Source: Monosiga brevicollis MX1 (taxonomy: Eukaryota; Opisthokonta; Choanoflagellata; Craspedida; Salpingoecidae). Taken from it: a DNA stretch of 64,000 nt. Below are positions 12,805 through 27,823 of the stretch, piece by piece. Position 1 is the first letter of the stretch; each line of letters starts with the position of its first letter. The notes under the pieces are model-generated. The model was not told the DNA's origin. It did no database searches and saw only the letters and a list, made by a program, of their open reading frames with translations. The position numbers were made by a program, and so were the translations under genes. The stretch spans positions 358,134 through 422,133 of the forward strand of contig NW_001865072.1 of the NCBI RefSeq assembly GCF_000002865.3. Direction: 5' to 3'.

Positions 12805-14157
12805 ATGACGGATGTGATTAGCAAGGCCATCGTGTACGGCAACTCGGCCCGAGTACTGCCTGAGCGCGATGCTCAAAACAACACGCATGAATGGACCGTT
12901 TTTCTGCGCAGTCCCACCGGCGAGGTACGCCCAGGCCTGGAAAAGAATCCCCATGCATTGAGCTGACGGCCGACACCCCTCAGCTCAAAGTCAGGCGGCG
13001 CTCATGCCTGTGACACACACTCAGCCTTTGGAAAAGTTTATCCGCAAGGTCACATTTGCTCTTCACAGCAGCTTTAAAAACGCCAATCGTGGTGAGTTGG
13101 AACCAGATGCTCACCCACTTTGGTCCTTTGAGCCCATTCTGCTCGTCGTGATGCCCCGTGATCTTGACTGCCCCGCTCTGCTCTCGGCTCTCGGCTCTCG
13201 GCTCTCGGCTCTGCCTACCCTCGACTACGAATACGCCTGATGCTGCAACGGGGGCCTGGGCATGCGCTTGCAGTGGTGGATAAACCGCCTTATGAGGTGA
13301 AGGAACGAGGTTGGGGCGAGTTCGAGATTACCATTAAAATTACCTTTGCCAACAACCACTACAAAACCGTACGTCTCGTGAGCCCTTCGCTGCTGACCAA
13401 GACATGCTGTCGTCCTGTTCGAGCTGGACCTTGCAAAACTTCCTCCTTACCTGTATCCTCGCATCCCTTCTCAACCTGTCCCCTCGCATCCTTCTTCAAA
13501 ACCCAAACATGACCATTTTGCGGTTGTTTTTTGGTTCCTCCCTTGCTAAAGCTGCATCTCAAGCATATGCTCAAGCTGTTTCCCAACGAACATGTGGTCA
13601 AAACTGAGGATGGCTTTACGATTGAGACATATGACGAACTGGTCTTTCCCGTGCCAGCTTCTGGTGCCTGGGATACCTCCTCGGTGCTTCCCCCGCAGCA
13701 GCAGCCCGGTTGTGCCGTCAACTGTACGTCCCAAGCCAGCTTTGAGCAAAATACTCGCATGTAGGCATTTTTTTTCTGCCGTGGGCCTGATAGACTCGCT
13801 TGCTGCTGAATGCCTGCACGCTAGATTATGAGTTGGAAAAGGATGCGCTCCAAAAGCTGGATGAAGCCTCCTCTCGTATTCAGCAGTCACTGCACTTTGT
13901 CCGACAGCGCCTGGGCGTAAGTTATTGGCATGTTCTTCTGGAAGAAGGGGATGGCATTGCACCCTCATACTATACTGTCGTTGCAACAGGAGGCCGAACA
14001 CAAGACCAAGGATCTGCAACAGCACATCGAATCAATGGAGAAGGGTGTTCTTCCCGATTCGTACAAGCAGTTGCTACGTCAACAACAAGAGCAGCTTCGA
14101 CAGAAGAAAGGATCGGCGGCATCTCTGGCGGGTTCGAATGCCGCGTCCACCAAATAG
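12805..14157 (+). CDS. YEATS4: YEATS-domain chromatin reader GAS41/Yaf9
   Basis: Six exons (12805-12924, 13025-13091, 13274-13368, 13552-13723, 13825-13916, 13990-14157) give 237 residues; animal GAS41 is about 227. The YEATS fold covers residues 1-140: IVYGNSAR at the start, HEWTVFLRSP, then the strongly conserved KPPYEVKERGWGEFEI block and a YDELVFPVP motif. The last 65 residues form the acidic/basic coiled coil typical of GAS41. The family reads acetylated or crotonylated histone H3 and is a subunit of SRCAP/SWR1 and TIP60/NuA4. Compared with animal GAS41 the N-terminus is about 15 residues shorter, and there is an Ala/Ser/Gln-rich insertion between the YEATS fold and the coiled coil. Confidence 0.95.
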
Positions 14158-14434
14158 ACCTGTGGCCACCAAGTCATTCTGGGCAGTCTGAATGAATTTC
14201 GCTACATTACACCTTGGCTACCTTTGCAATGTAATTGTCACCATGAGCGCCAGCCGCGCTGGGCTCCTGTCACTCATGTGATGCTCTTGAGTTGATATCT
14301 GACCGAAGTGTGTCCATCGTCAAGTCTTCAAAGTGTCTTTTTCTACGATTCATCAAAATCATGGCGTTGCTCGACACCAGAATCCTTGATTTTCAGATCA
14401 ATTGGGATTGGAAAATCGAATTGGTCGATGAACA

Positions 14435-16117
14435 TCAATGACTCGGTAAAGAACGGGCAAATTGAAGGCTGTGTGCCAGACAACAAGGCGTGCATGGCAC
14501 GCCTTTGCCGTCGCCATTCGCATCCACCCGTACATAGAAATGAGAAATGGTAATGATTTCAGAAGAAGCTACTGGAGTAAAGCAAAGCAAAACAACAAAA
14601 AAACAAAAACAAAAAAAAAGGGGAAAAAACAAAAACAAAAATCAAGCAAAAACGCAAATCAAGATGAGAGTTTGTTAGATCAGGGTCTCAGACCAGCTGG
14701 AGACCTTTGCTAGGTACATTGTGATCTTCATTGGCCCCCGCAAGCAAGCCTCATGTGCCGACGAGTACGCGAGTCGAAACCGTTCGTGGCCAGCACGAAC
14801 GAAAAATTCTTGCGCGCCAAGAAGTCGGGAGACAGGCTCGTGAGGCGGGTTGCCGCTTTGAGGTCCTTGAACTTTACAGGGGCAAAGAGGCCGACGAGGA
14901 CGTGCTGGGGCGTCGAGTGGAGGGACGAGTCGATCGGACCTTGCCAGCGACTGCATGAAGCATGGATTCAACGACGGCACGCTCCATGCGGCCAGCCTCA
15001 TTCAGCCATTGATTCAAAGCCTCCTGCTTTGCAAAAGGTGGATGAGCTGCTTCAAAGAGAGAGATCGAGGCGTGCTGCCCGTGCAGCAAAGGCAGTCACG
15101 ACAAGTCTGAAGAGAAACGCACCATGGACATGGGGTCGCTAACAACGGTGGAGAGGTCATCTTCAGTGAGGAGCGAGGAGCGGCGACGCACAACTGGCAC
15201 ATCACCAAGAGCTGTGGGTGCGGTGCTGGGTGCAAGAACAAATCATTTGTAAGGTCATTTCAAGGTTGAGCAGAGCAGGACCGATTAGGGCTCTCGATCG
15301 TACCGGATGTTTCGAGAAATGGCGCCAATTTTAGACTCATACTCTTCCGGGATAATACCGTGCTCTTGTTGCCCCAGAGTGCCAACAGCCCACGGCTGTT
15401 GACTCATGCTGTAGCGTGAACGGCGGGTTTGACGAGACATGCTGGGGCGTGGCTCGGAGAAACTAATGCGGCTCGAGGAGTTGAAGTCTTGGGACGTGTT
15501 TCGAGTCAGAATGGTTGGGCCCCCAACACCTTCAAGGTAGGTCCCAAGTTGGAGTGCTGCGTGAGAAGGCAAGCCAGGGGGAGTAGATGGGGGAAGAGAA
15601 ATTCGGATTCATGCATTGATACCTTGTGCCTCTGACATGTAGCGCACGCTACCACCGTTCGGGAGAGTGTGGGTTTGAAAGACCTGGGGTAGCACACGCG
15701 AACAAGATTTGTGGAAAAATCAGGTCAGAAAATCTGGGCGAGCTGGGCCTGAAGGAGGCTGCGTCTTTCTGAAGAGATGACGGACTTTTGAGTTTTGAGG
15801 CTTGTTGCGGCGATTCACGGAGGCGGGGCGAGCAAGCGGGGGCCGCTGGGTCGTCTTGACAAAGTCTGGCATGGGTCTGTTGAACGAGTGGCGTTGATGT
15901 TGGGATATCGGAAGAAGAGGGGCGGGGTGAGAGAGAGATCGGATGAGCGGTGGCACGGATCACTCGGCTCCAGGCCTTCGAGGCCTCGGTGCATACAGCA
16001 GGCGACTGACCGACGGTTATGTTCACGAAAGCGCCTTTCAAGAGCCGAGACCGATGGCGTTTTGGGGATCAGGGCCGGGGTGCCAGCCTGGCTCTGGGCG
16101 GTCTGGGCGGGCGGCAT
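14435..16117 (-). CDS. Unknown Ser/Arg/Pro-rich protein
   Basis: Proposed exons 16117-16011, 15876-15786, 15683-15623, 15556-15304, 15225-14940, 14871-14769 and 14571-14435. All phases close, giving about 345 residues. The N-terminal two-thirds is basic and Ser/Pro/Arg-rich (many SR and RRS patches, possible kinase sites). A helical segment near residue 240-275 (SLFEAAHPPFAKQEAL) is the best candidate for a folded part. An upstream in-frame exon at 16304-16181 could extend the N-terminus, but no ATG was found for it; the ATG chosen is the first in the next exon. No family recognised. It converges with GAS41, stops 278 bases apart. Confidence 0.6.
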
Positions 16118-16969
16118 GTTTCTGGGGATTTTCGATCTGCCTAAAGGTGGCATGCCGCAGCGGTATGAAGGTAACCACACGAGACACAGAGGAGGGTGGA
16201 TTTCGGATCCGATTCCTTTTTCCAAAGCTGGCCCTCTGACCCCTCCTGGCACTGGCACTCGGCGGCACGGGTACGATGTTGATCACAACTTGTTGCAGCA
16301 CCAGCTCCAGTTATTGTAGAAACTGTACCAACACCCGCTTCGTTTCATGTAGATCACACTTCGATACATGTTGTTGGGGCGTTGGATCAAGCCGTTACAG
16401 TGTGTACGGACGCGGGTCCAGCAGGTGCGAGGGCTCCGCGATTTTTTTTTTTTTTTTTTTTTTTTTGCTCCCTAATGTCAATCAACAACACCAAACGTGG
16501 ACAGCCCCTTCCTAAGCTACAGGACAAGAAAATTCCATAACAGAACACTTTCTAGATTCTCTGACTTGATCAAAGATGACATGATGTGTTTAACATGTTA
16601 CATACATGTACATGTAATTTTTTTTTTTTTTTAATTTTGTGATGTGCTTGAACGGCTGGTGCTTCACTGTCTCTGACGGATGCGCGGGTACCAGCCAAGC
16701 CAGGATGAAAATGCTTTGTGTCATGGGAAGGGCGGCTTGAAAAGAGGCCGCGTTCGATCTGGTTGATAATTGATATAGGACACACGGGACGGGGGTTGGA
16801 AAGGACCTCAAAAAGAAGAAGAGGCAAATCATGTGCCACACACCAAGATAGCCCCCCACTTTTCAAATGCACGCGCATCCAACTCCGCTGATAGGTAGAG
16901 TGCGCAACGGCGACGGCTGCTTGGATGCGAGCGCGCTTGCGGACTTGCGACGCTCCGTTCCATTTGGGT
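16118..16969. other. Gap with homopolymer tracts
   Basis: No clear gene. Contains a 25-base T run at about 16441-16466 and a T run at about 16619-16632. A possible extra 5' exon of the preceding minus-strand gene is at 16304-16181. The right end is the 3' flank of the glycosyltransferase gene. Confidence 0.45.
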
Positions 16970-18848
16970 CTAGGCTTTCTTGGGCGGGATGACGGGCTGC
17001 TCAGTGTTGGGGTCGCAGTACTGCGTCATGTCCCAGTGATGCTTTTGAGCCCGAGCCAGAAAGTCCTCCTGCCCCTTGCGACTGGGGTCAACTGAGGACT
17101 GGTGCCGCACATCCTGCACTACCAACGATCGATAAGCTGCGCGCACGGGAAATCCCATGCTTGTGAGGTGCGGCCAAAGATGGTCAAAGGGCTCGTCGGC
17201 TTGCAAGGTCCACTCGATGATCGGCGCAAAAACTTGGCGATGATAAATGACACCAAACGTGCCCATGGTCTTGCGGTCCACGTTGAAGCATTGAGTCGAG
17301 CGACCCGTGCGCTGGCGGATCACCTCCATGTCGTGATCCACCTGAGCCCAGCCGCCGGTCCAGCGCCCGCGTTCGGGATAAGTGCCGTTGATCCACAGCG
17401 CCGATCCAAGCAGCAAAACACCACCCGTGCTCTCTGCTTCGACCAGGCCGCCACAGCGCTCTTCTGACAACAGCTTTCGCAGTTCTTCAGCAAAATTGCA
17501 GTGCAGCAGCGCATCGTCATCAAATACCAGGATTGAAGTCACGCGCGGGTCATTCAGCGCCTCCTCCAGCAGCTGGCGCATGGTCGCCAAGTAGCCCTGT
17601 TCGCCAGGCGTCAAATAGCCCGGCTCACCAGGAAGGAGCACCTTGCCTTTGAACTTGCGTCCCAGAACCGGCTCTTTGGATGTCTTGGATGTCGTCTGAA
17701 CGTAGTCATTTGCAAAGCGGGTTGAACCCTGCACACCGATGAACCGGCGAACGTACACGCTCTGGTTGCGGAAAGTATCTCGACGCACGCGGTAGTCCTC
17801 CCAATGCCCCTCTAGGCTCAACCTGAGTATCGAGATCCCAATCACAACAACAAACACACCATTGGATGAGTGCCAATTTAGCCAAAAGCCCAATGTACTG
17901 CCAGGGAGGTGAAGGAAACGCAAACGTAGATCCAAGAAAGGACATCATGAAAACGAATACGAAGAGCAAAATAGCACATCACCAAAAAAAGAAAAAAAAA
18001 AGTCAAGGGGCAATGATCGCAGGGTTGGATGTTGAGGCGCAGGCAGAGCAACACAGAGGAAAAGGCGACCATTCAAATCAGGGACCAGAAGCCAGGGCAC
18101 GGCCAGGTGTAAACATCTGCAATCACGCCAGTTTAAGAGCAAATCCACAAGGCCGAGAGATGCGTACATGTATGCGGCACTGAAAAGACGGGTGGTAGTG
18201 GGCTGGTTGAACAGATAGCCGCGCTCCTGCATTTGAGTGAGGCAAAGTGTTGCCAAAATTGTCATGAGCATCAGACCGTTGCGCGAAAAATAATCCATTC
18301 AAGACCAAGCGCTCTCAAAACCCACCGGAGGACATTCGGGAATTGTTTCGCCCGTGTCCTCATAATGCAATGAAGGGTTGACACTGCAGTTCGTTCGCAA
18401 GGCTGGGCAGCCGAAAGTTGAGAAGACACGGCATTTGGCGCAGGCAAGGCTCACGGGGCAAAAGCCAGAGTCGGAGCCAGGAAGCATGGGATGCAAACTT
18501 CGTACCATGTGGCTTGGGCGCCACGAGGTGAGCATGGAGACGGGCGTCGACGCGGCGAAGCATGCTAATGTAGGCAGCCGTGTCGATCACTTGCGTGCTA
18601 TCAGCACGCGAATCCTGCTCGACCTTATTGATGCGCTCTATGGTGCAAGGACAGAGGGGTGGCAACGCAGTGAGTTGACGCAGCACTTTTTTATTTGTTG
18701 CCTGGTCTCTTGATCCAGCAGGCGTCGTGGGCTATGCGCCTAGCAACTGACCGTGCATGTTGCTGAGCTGGCTGTTGAAGTACAGGGTTATCACGCCAAA
18801 GGCCAAGAGGAGGCCCAAAAGGGCCATGGTATTGGTAGCGGCGGCCAT
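16970..18848 (-). CDS. Type II membrane glycosyltransferase-like protein
   Basis: First exon 18848-18752 encodes a short N-terminus and one hydrophobic signal anchor (MALLGLLLAFGVITLYF). Exon 2 starts at 18637. A Cys-rich stem exon ends at 18326. Then 18226-18181 and the large exon 17811-16970. The last exon carries a nucleotide-sugar-transferase-like core: an ATMRQLLEEAL helix, the metal-binding-type motif ILVFDDDALLHCNF, a Gly/Leu-rich loop, one NGT glycosylation site and a C-terminal catalytic-looking region (DEPFDHLW). The DDD motif after a hydrophobic strand is the hallmark of GT-A enzymes; I cannot name the family with certainty (GT25-like is possible). A Golgi lumenal role is inferred from the anchor. 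The junction between exons 2 and 3 (about 18535-18400) is unresolved: the two frames do not meet through a normal intron longer than about 46 bases. Confidence 0.65.
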
Positions 18849-19506
18849 GGCGTCTGTGTGGCCTAGCCCGTGACTCCAGCCTAGAAGCGCCCCCGTTCGT
18901 CCATCCACAGGTCACCAAGAATGATCCAAAGGAACCAGACAAACGTGAGCAACCCACACTCAAAAACCACCCCCATCCTGCATGCCAGTTCCCTCTACCC
19001 AGCCTCCGATCCGCTCTTCCATCCAGCCACTCACCACCCAACGCGCGCCGACAGTTACTGTAAGGTCTGATCAAAAAATGCCACAGCGTTTTGCTGTTTG
19101 TTGCCGCCTTTGACAACAGGTGACACACAGAGAAGAAGAACATAAAACTACAACTGCAAAATACAACAGCAGTCGCATGTCCGCTCAATCGTGTCCAATT
19201 TGAACTCGCATGTCAAACCTTCCTTCTCTCTTGTTGATTGTTTGCCACGACGGGTGATTCGCAGGTCAGTGATTCGCAATCATGTGAATTGAGTGATCAG
19301 ACGCAAAAATGCACAACAGAAACAAGGAGACAAGGGCACAGTACACATTGGTAAACGGACACCACGCTTTCAAGATTTGGGCTTTGCCACCATTGAAAAG
19401 AGTGAAGGGCAAAGAACAGAGCCGAAGACTCCTGTTTCTTTCCATCTCTGACACACAGCAGCAGGAAGAACAAGGCTCGCAGACGCAAAAGCACAGCGAT
19501 TGCGGT
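18849..19506. other. Intergenic, promoter side of glycosyltransferase and 3' flank of Rpt6
   Basis: No gene supported. Open frames on both strands are short and Lys/Phe-biased, as expected from AT-richer DNA. Both flanking genes are on the minus strand, so this stretch should hold the Rpt6 3' UTR and the glycosyltransferase promoter. Confidence 0.5.
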
Positions 19507-22268
<2,762 letters not shown>

Positions 22269-22892
22269 GGTTGGGCAGGTCGAGTTGCAGAGCTTGCCCT
22301 GTCGGCGGTTCAATTGCGTTCAGTCAATGACAAATCCAGGAGGCGTGTGAGAGTGAGGTGGCAAGTTGTCATTTCAACGTGGCGCCACTGTGTTTTGCTT
22401 GGCACGCAGGAAGCCCGCAAAATCAGAAACGTGACCTGCCAACGCGCGTCAAAGACATTGGTATCACCACACCTCACCTTTGAACAAGAAAGGGCGCTGC
22501 CGTTTCAAAAAAACGCAGCGCACAGCGACAACGACACCAACAAAAGAAGAAGCCGTTCTTGTTGCCACTGAATCTCCTAAAATAGAGAGAGAGAGAGAGA
22601 GTGAGAGTGAGATAGAGAGAGAGAGAGTGATAAAGAGAGAGAGACGAGAAAAGAAGAGAAGAGAGAAAGGGAGCTGCTACCAAGCATCAGCCGACACACA
22701 ATGACATTTGGTAACGCAGCCCGTCGTCGAATGTCAGATTAAACTATCAGACTTTCTGGCTCTCCCTCTCCCTCTCTCTCTTGTTTTTACGTGTGGTAAT
22801 TTTGCGTCTCACGTTATCGTTGACGCTCGTCTCTCTTTGTCATTCAACTGTCACTGTCTCTCTCTCGCCGACCATTTTTGGACCGAATCGCC
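22269..22892. promoter_or_regulatory. Shared divergent promoter region of Rpt6 and SAE1
   Basis: 624 bases separate the start codons of the minus-strand Rpt6 and plus-strand SAE1 genes. It contains a long (GA)n-rich purine tract at about 22584-22660 and CT-rich runs at about 22758-22785 and 22850-22866. No TATA box is evident. Whether one element serves both directions cannot be told from sequence. Confidence 0.5.
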
Positions 22893-25251
22893 ATGGCAGC
22901 GCCAGTGGAGAGCACCGAAGGGCAAGGTACGGACCGTGGGGATAGGGCTGCTCCCACAACCCTGTTGACACGCTTGGGCTGATGTGCTCTGCCTATGTTT
23001 GACATCAAAGCAATGTGGGTGCGGCGGGGATTGACTGACAACATCGCTCGTGATGCGCTGAGCAGGAGCCGACAACTTGACGGATCAGGAGGCGACGCAA
23101 TATGACCGACAGATCCGCCTTTGGGGCCTTGAAGCCCAGTATCGGTGGGTCAAGCGTAGGCCTGTGCATTGCGTGCTGCGTGCTCCTGCTTGGCTCATGT
23201 TGATGGTCGCATTCCAGGATCCGCAAAACTCGCATCCTGATGCACGGTGCCCGCGGCCTCGCCATCGAGGCAAGCCATGCCGAGTCCTTCGCTTTTAAAT
23301 GTGTGCTGTGGCGAGCCACAGGCCCCGATTATATTGGCCAACGCTGATGAGGCCTTACTTGCTTGCCATGCCTGACGCAGACGGCTAAAAATCTCGTGTT
23401 GGGCGGCGTGTGCGAGCTGCATCTCGCCGACCCCGAGGTCACAGTCGAAGATGATCTAGGCGCACAGTTCTTTCTGACCCTGGATGACTTGGGAAAGAAC
23501 GTGCGTTTCTTTTTTCCAGCCGCGTTTGCCGCCCTTCTGGTCAGACTCACCACCCTTGTGCCGCATGGACAATTGCATCAAACCCACATGGTCGTACGCA
23601 GCGGGCTTCGGCAAGCGTTGAACGTCTGCAACAACTCAACCCCATGGTCAACGTCAAAGCCAGTGCGACCAGCCTAGAGCAACTGGATGCTGCCTTCCTC
23701 GGCCAGTTTGACGTTGTTTGCCTGACCGATGCCTCCTTGGCTCAGGCGGTACGTGTGCCTCGTGTTTGCCCTGCGCTAGCCCGGCACGACTCCAGGTCCT
23801 TTCTTATCTTACTGGGGGTTCCCGCCGACAGGTGCGCATTGACGATATTTGCCGTCAACTCAACATTCGATTCTTCTGCGGTATGGCCTCGCTGGGCTCG
23901 TGAAGCTGGACTCACGCGCGACTGCCATAACTAGCCCTTGACCGCGCTGTTTGCCTGCCACGCACCCAGGTCGCGTTTATGGTTTTTACGGCTATTTCTT
24001 CAGCAATCAACACACGCACGACTATATCCTGTGCGTGGTGCAAGGCTCGCGTCAAGCTTTAGCTTGCATGCCGTGACCCTGTGGACTGGCCAGCCATACT
24101 CATGCTGCCATTGCCCCTGCCTCGGGCCTGTTGAATAGAAAACTTCCACAAAGTGACGGCACCGAAGCCGCCAAGCAGGTATGCGCGGGCCACGCTGCCT
24201 TCTGGAAAGCAGCAGCCGGGGCGCATCATGACGCTTTTGTTTGTCTGTTCTCGGCGCACAGGTGAAGAAGCAAAAGTGCTTTCCCACTTTGCGCAGTGCC
24301 CTCGAGCATTCCTTGCAGGTCAAACCAGCTTCTTCCCTCCCTTTCCTTCTCCTGGAGGACCCTAGCACGCTGTGTTCTGATTCTCTGCGGTCTGACGTGA
24401 TGTGCTTAACGTTATAGGGGGTCAAGAAGCGTCGTTGCCCGCGCATGTATCCAGCGCTGCTCACCCTGGAAGCAGCCATCGCTTCAGGCAAAGTCAGTCT
24501 GCTGAACCGCGCTTCTGTGATTTCTCCTTGCCGTACTCTACGACGTTCATCCATTGCCACTGCTGCCCGCTTTTTGACTGGGTCAACATCTGCTTGGCTA
24601 TGCTAGGCGCCAGAGAGCATTTTGCCAAAAATTATGACTGAGCATCATGTTGCACCCGAGGTGGTGACCCCAAACTTTGTCAATGCGTGAGCAAACCTGA
24701 AACCACGTGCAGAGTCGCAAACCTGGAACCACGCGTAGAGTCGCTCTTGGCCTGGAATGTTTTGCTGGCCTCAACCAGCCGTTTTGTTGACCCCGATCGT
24801 AGCATGTATCAAGGATGGCGCACGGAAATGGTGTCCACCAGCGCCATCGTGGGCGGCATGCTGGGAAGTGAGATTATCAAAGCCATCTCGGTACGTCGTG
24901 CTTTATCGTGTTTTGCTGTTTGAATTTTGTGTGCGTTCTGCCAACTCTTGTCTTGCCTCCACTAGAACGTGGACGAACCAATATACAACACATTCTTTTG
25001 GGACGCCGACGAGAGTAGTGGTGAGGCACACGGTCGCCATGGCGACATATCTCACAGCTTTGTACCTTATAGCACGCTGATTGGCACACGCTCGCCACCC
25101 TTTTGTCAACTTTTCCCCTCTTGTTTTTTTTTTTTTTTTTTTAGGTTCAGTTGAGCTCTTGGGCCAAACGGCTTCGGACACGAAGCAGAGCAGTGACCCA
25201 GTGACTCCCGCTGAGGCGGCCGTGCCCGTGGCTGATGTGATTGAGCTGTAG
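22893..25251 (+). CDS. SAE1: SUMO-activating enzyme subunit 1 (Aos1)
   Basis: Fourteen exons: 22893-22926, 23066-23144, 23218-23269, 23381-23500, 23602-23748, 23832-23880, 23970-24030, 24139-24178, 24262-24318, 24418-24492, 24607-24686, 24779-24890, 24966-25020, 25145-25251. The total is 355 residues (human 346) with every phase closing. Family marks: YDRQIRLWGLEAQ at the start, TAKNLVLGGV, an LNPMVNVKA block, FDVVCLTDAS, a GFYGYFFSN strand, VKKQKCFP, and VGGMLGSEIIKAIS near the end. As in other SAE1 proteins there is no catalytic cysteine domain; it pairs with UBA2 to form the SUMO E1. The third intron uses a GC donor (GAG|GCAAGC at 23270) and the last intron has a pure T-tract before its acceptor. 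Confidence 0.96.
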
Positions 25252-25665
25252 AGATGAGGTAATGGGTATCGACCTGGGGCTCGACACCAACTGATGGATC
25301 AAGGGAATTTACATGTCAAGCATGCCAATTCTGAGTTTCGTGTTTCTACTAACATTCAACAGCGACGCCAGCGCTGGAAACAAACAGCGAGCAAAGCGAC
25401 CTATCCATGCACCCTTAGATGGTCAGGGTATCAAAACCAAAACAAAAAGACGATTTGGGATTTACTTTGGGCGTGTGAACGGCCAGAGGGACTTGAGTTG
25501 GATGGTTTGAAGCCACCATCTTCTCTTGCACAACAGATCAACGGTGGGCCGACAACAGAGCACTTGAATGGCGAACGCAAACCACACCAACTGGCGAGGG
25601 TAGATATTCAGCCAAGTGTGCCCTGTGTTGTGGCAGCACAAGTGCTTCGCTTCCAGCAGCTTCTT
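25252..25665. other. Convergent intergenic spacer
   Basis: Holds the 3' ends of SAE1 (+) and the sorting nexin (-). No gene or RNA recognised. Confidence 0.6.
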
Positions 25666-27823
25666 CTACTCAACAGGCTCGCCTTTGAGCTCACCCAAGA
25701 GGCCCTTCCATAACCGGTATTGCTCCTGTGTACCACGGAAGGGGGGGAAAACAGATTGAAGCGCCGTGAGCTCTGGGCCGTGCACCCGCAGCCTGGACAA
25801 TCAGGCTGTTGGTTTAGCGGCCTGGGTGCCACATTCATCCACCCAACTGATTGTAATAGCGAGGCAGCAAGGCGGTCGGCCGCATACCTGGGCTTGGCGC
25901 ATCTGTGTTTGGGTGTATTGCACAATGCCTTTGCGGAAGGCGGCCACACGACGCTTCTTAAAGGTGTTGAGTTCTGCGGCGCGTGGAAGGCCCGACGTGA
26001 GAGGGGACGCAGGCTTAAGTGCATGATGGCCTCCCACGCCCTGGCGCTCGACGCAGACGCCAGACCGTACCTTCTTTGGCCGACTTTGAGATTTCAACGG
26101 CACGTTCTTCGGCAGCCTTGGCAGCATCCTGGCTTTCCAAGACCTTCTTGCCGCTGGCCTGCGCTTTGACAAGAGCTTTAGCAGAGCGGTCCTGCTCCTG
26201 CAGCGCTTTGACGCGGCGCATCATGAGCTCACGTGCTGCCACGGCATCTGCGGCATAGTATACCAGGAGATCCTAAAAAGGCCACCAGCGAGGATGACCG
26301 GGTCAGCGAGGGTGCAGGCGTGGGTGGTGGTTGCAAGGGCAAGAGTTGTGCATCAATCGTGGCGGTGCACCGACCAAAAGCTTAAGGTCTTCCTTGGCTG
26401 CAAGCTTCTTCTCAATTGTTTGCGCCTTGCCGGTAAAGTCACCCACTTGGCGCAGGACTGTTGGCGAAACGACATTGCGTGAGCACACAGGACGATCAAG
26501 CAGCGGCAGGCAGGCCGGGCGGGCAGGGTAGCAATCAAGATCAGACATCACGGCGGGGTTACAAGACAACTGACTTTCTCCAACGCGGTTCTCCACGGGG
26601 TACATGTGGCCGAGATGGGTTTCAGCCACCCCAACGCGACCGAGCGCGGCGACGAGCTGCTGGCGGCGCTGCACCTTGTTTCCGCATTTGGTCTTAGCAT
26701 CCTTAATCATGTTGATGTAGCGTGTCACAAAGGAGCGCTGGTCCTCGAAAAACTCATCAGCTTCCTTGAAGTTGGCCAGAGAAGAATCAAAGTTCTTGGC
26801 CAGGCTCTTCAGGTAGTTACCGGCGCGCTCGGTGCGTGACTTGCTCTTGCAGGCCAGCTGAAAAAAGTCCAAGCCTCAATGAGTGAAGGGACAACACAAA
26901 CAAGGCAGTCGCAAAGGGTTTCAAGAAGTGCACAAGCAGCATCGCCAACAACACGTACGTCATCTTGAAACTCCAAGAAGGCCTGGAGGCGGGCATTCTC
27001 TCGAAAGATGGGGTGGGTCACCAGTCGCAGCAAGAAAACCTCGTGCATGGCAACTGTCTTTTGAAAGGCAGCCAGATACTCGCTGCAAGAATTTTCAATG
27101 GGGGGAGAAGGGGGGCAATCTTGACTGAGGAGGGCCAGACCAAGTCGATGATGGGCGAGCAGACGCAGTGTGGATAACGCACCCTTGAATCTCCTGTTTG
27201 AGCTTTTCAATCTCTTCTGGCGTCATGGATGAGTCGCCAGCTTGCAGCTTGGCGAGCTTGCCATGGCTCTGAGAAAAGTCGGGCTTGGGCGGGCAAGGAG
27301 GAATCTAAGCCGAGTGTGCGATCAAAGGCGCAATTAGTTTTCCTCTCGTTACTCTCTTGTGGCCCACTGACATGGCCGTGCAGGGGGCGTTGTCGATCGG
27401 TCGCGAGTGACCCACCAAGAGGCCAGCATAGTCTGGGTCCTCAACCAAGCGATCATGGAGCCAGACAAACTCCTCATGTTGGCGTGTGACTTGAAAATCG
27501 CGCTTTTGAAAGCGCTCAAGGGATGTCTTGGTGTGGACAGTGAATTTAACAATGTCCTGTTCATTCAGAGCGTCGGCGATGCTAATTTGCAGGGCATCGT
27601 CGCGATTGAGATCCACTGTCTTGGTGGGCTCTGATTGCTCCTGTGCAAAGGGGGTGGTGCGGCCCGGGTGGGTGGGTAAGCAACGGAAATAAAAAATCAG
27701 AGGCACGACGAATTACAGAGCTAACTGTTGCGGCATCACACTGTGGTTGATGTGAGCTCAGATGAGGGTGGCATATCGGGCATATCGTACCTCTGAGTCG
27801 GGCTTGACGTCTTCGGCCAGCAT
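25666..27823 (-). CDS. Sorting nexin of the SNX5/SNX6/SNX32 type
   Basis: Nine exons: 27823-27791, 27640-27416, 27304-27183, 27082-26959, 26857-26575, 26457-26375, 26272-26071, 25973-25888, 25725-25666. They give 405 residues, equal in length to SNX5. The PX domain (about 15-160) has [26 protein letters not shown] and the SNX5-type DYAGLL...[10 protein letters not shown] turn. This group carries a helical insertion in the PX domain that recruits cargo, and indeed [15 protein letters not shown] follows. The BAR domain (about 190-405) has [27 protein letters not shown] and [11 protein letters not shown]. Function expected: ESCPE-1/retromer-linked tubulation at endosomes, as heterodimer with an SNX1/2 protein. 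The very short first exon (11 codons) has an acceptable ATG. Confidence 0.95.
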
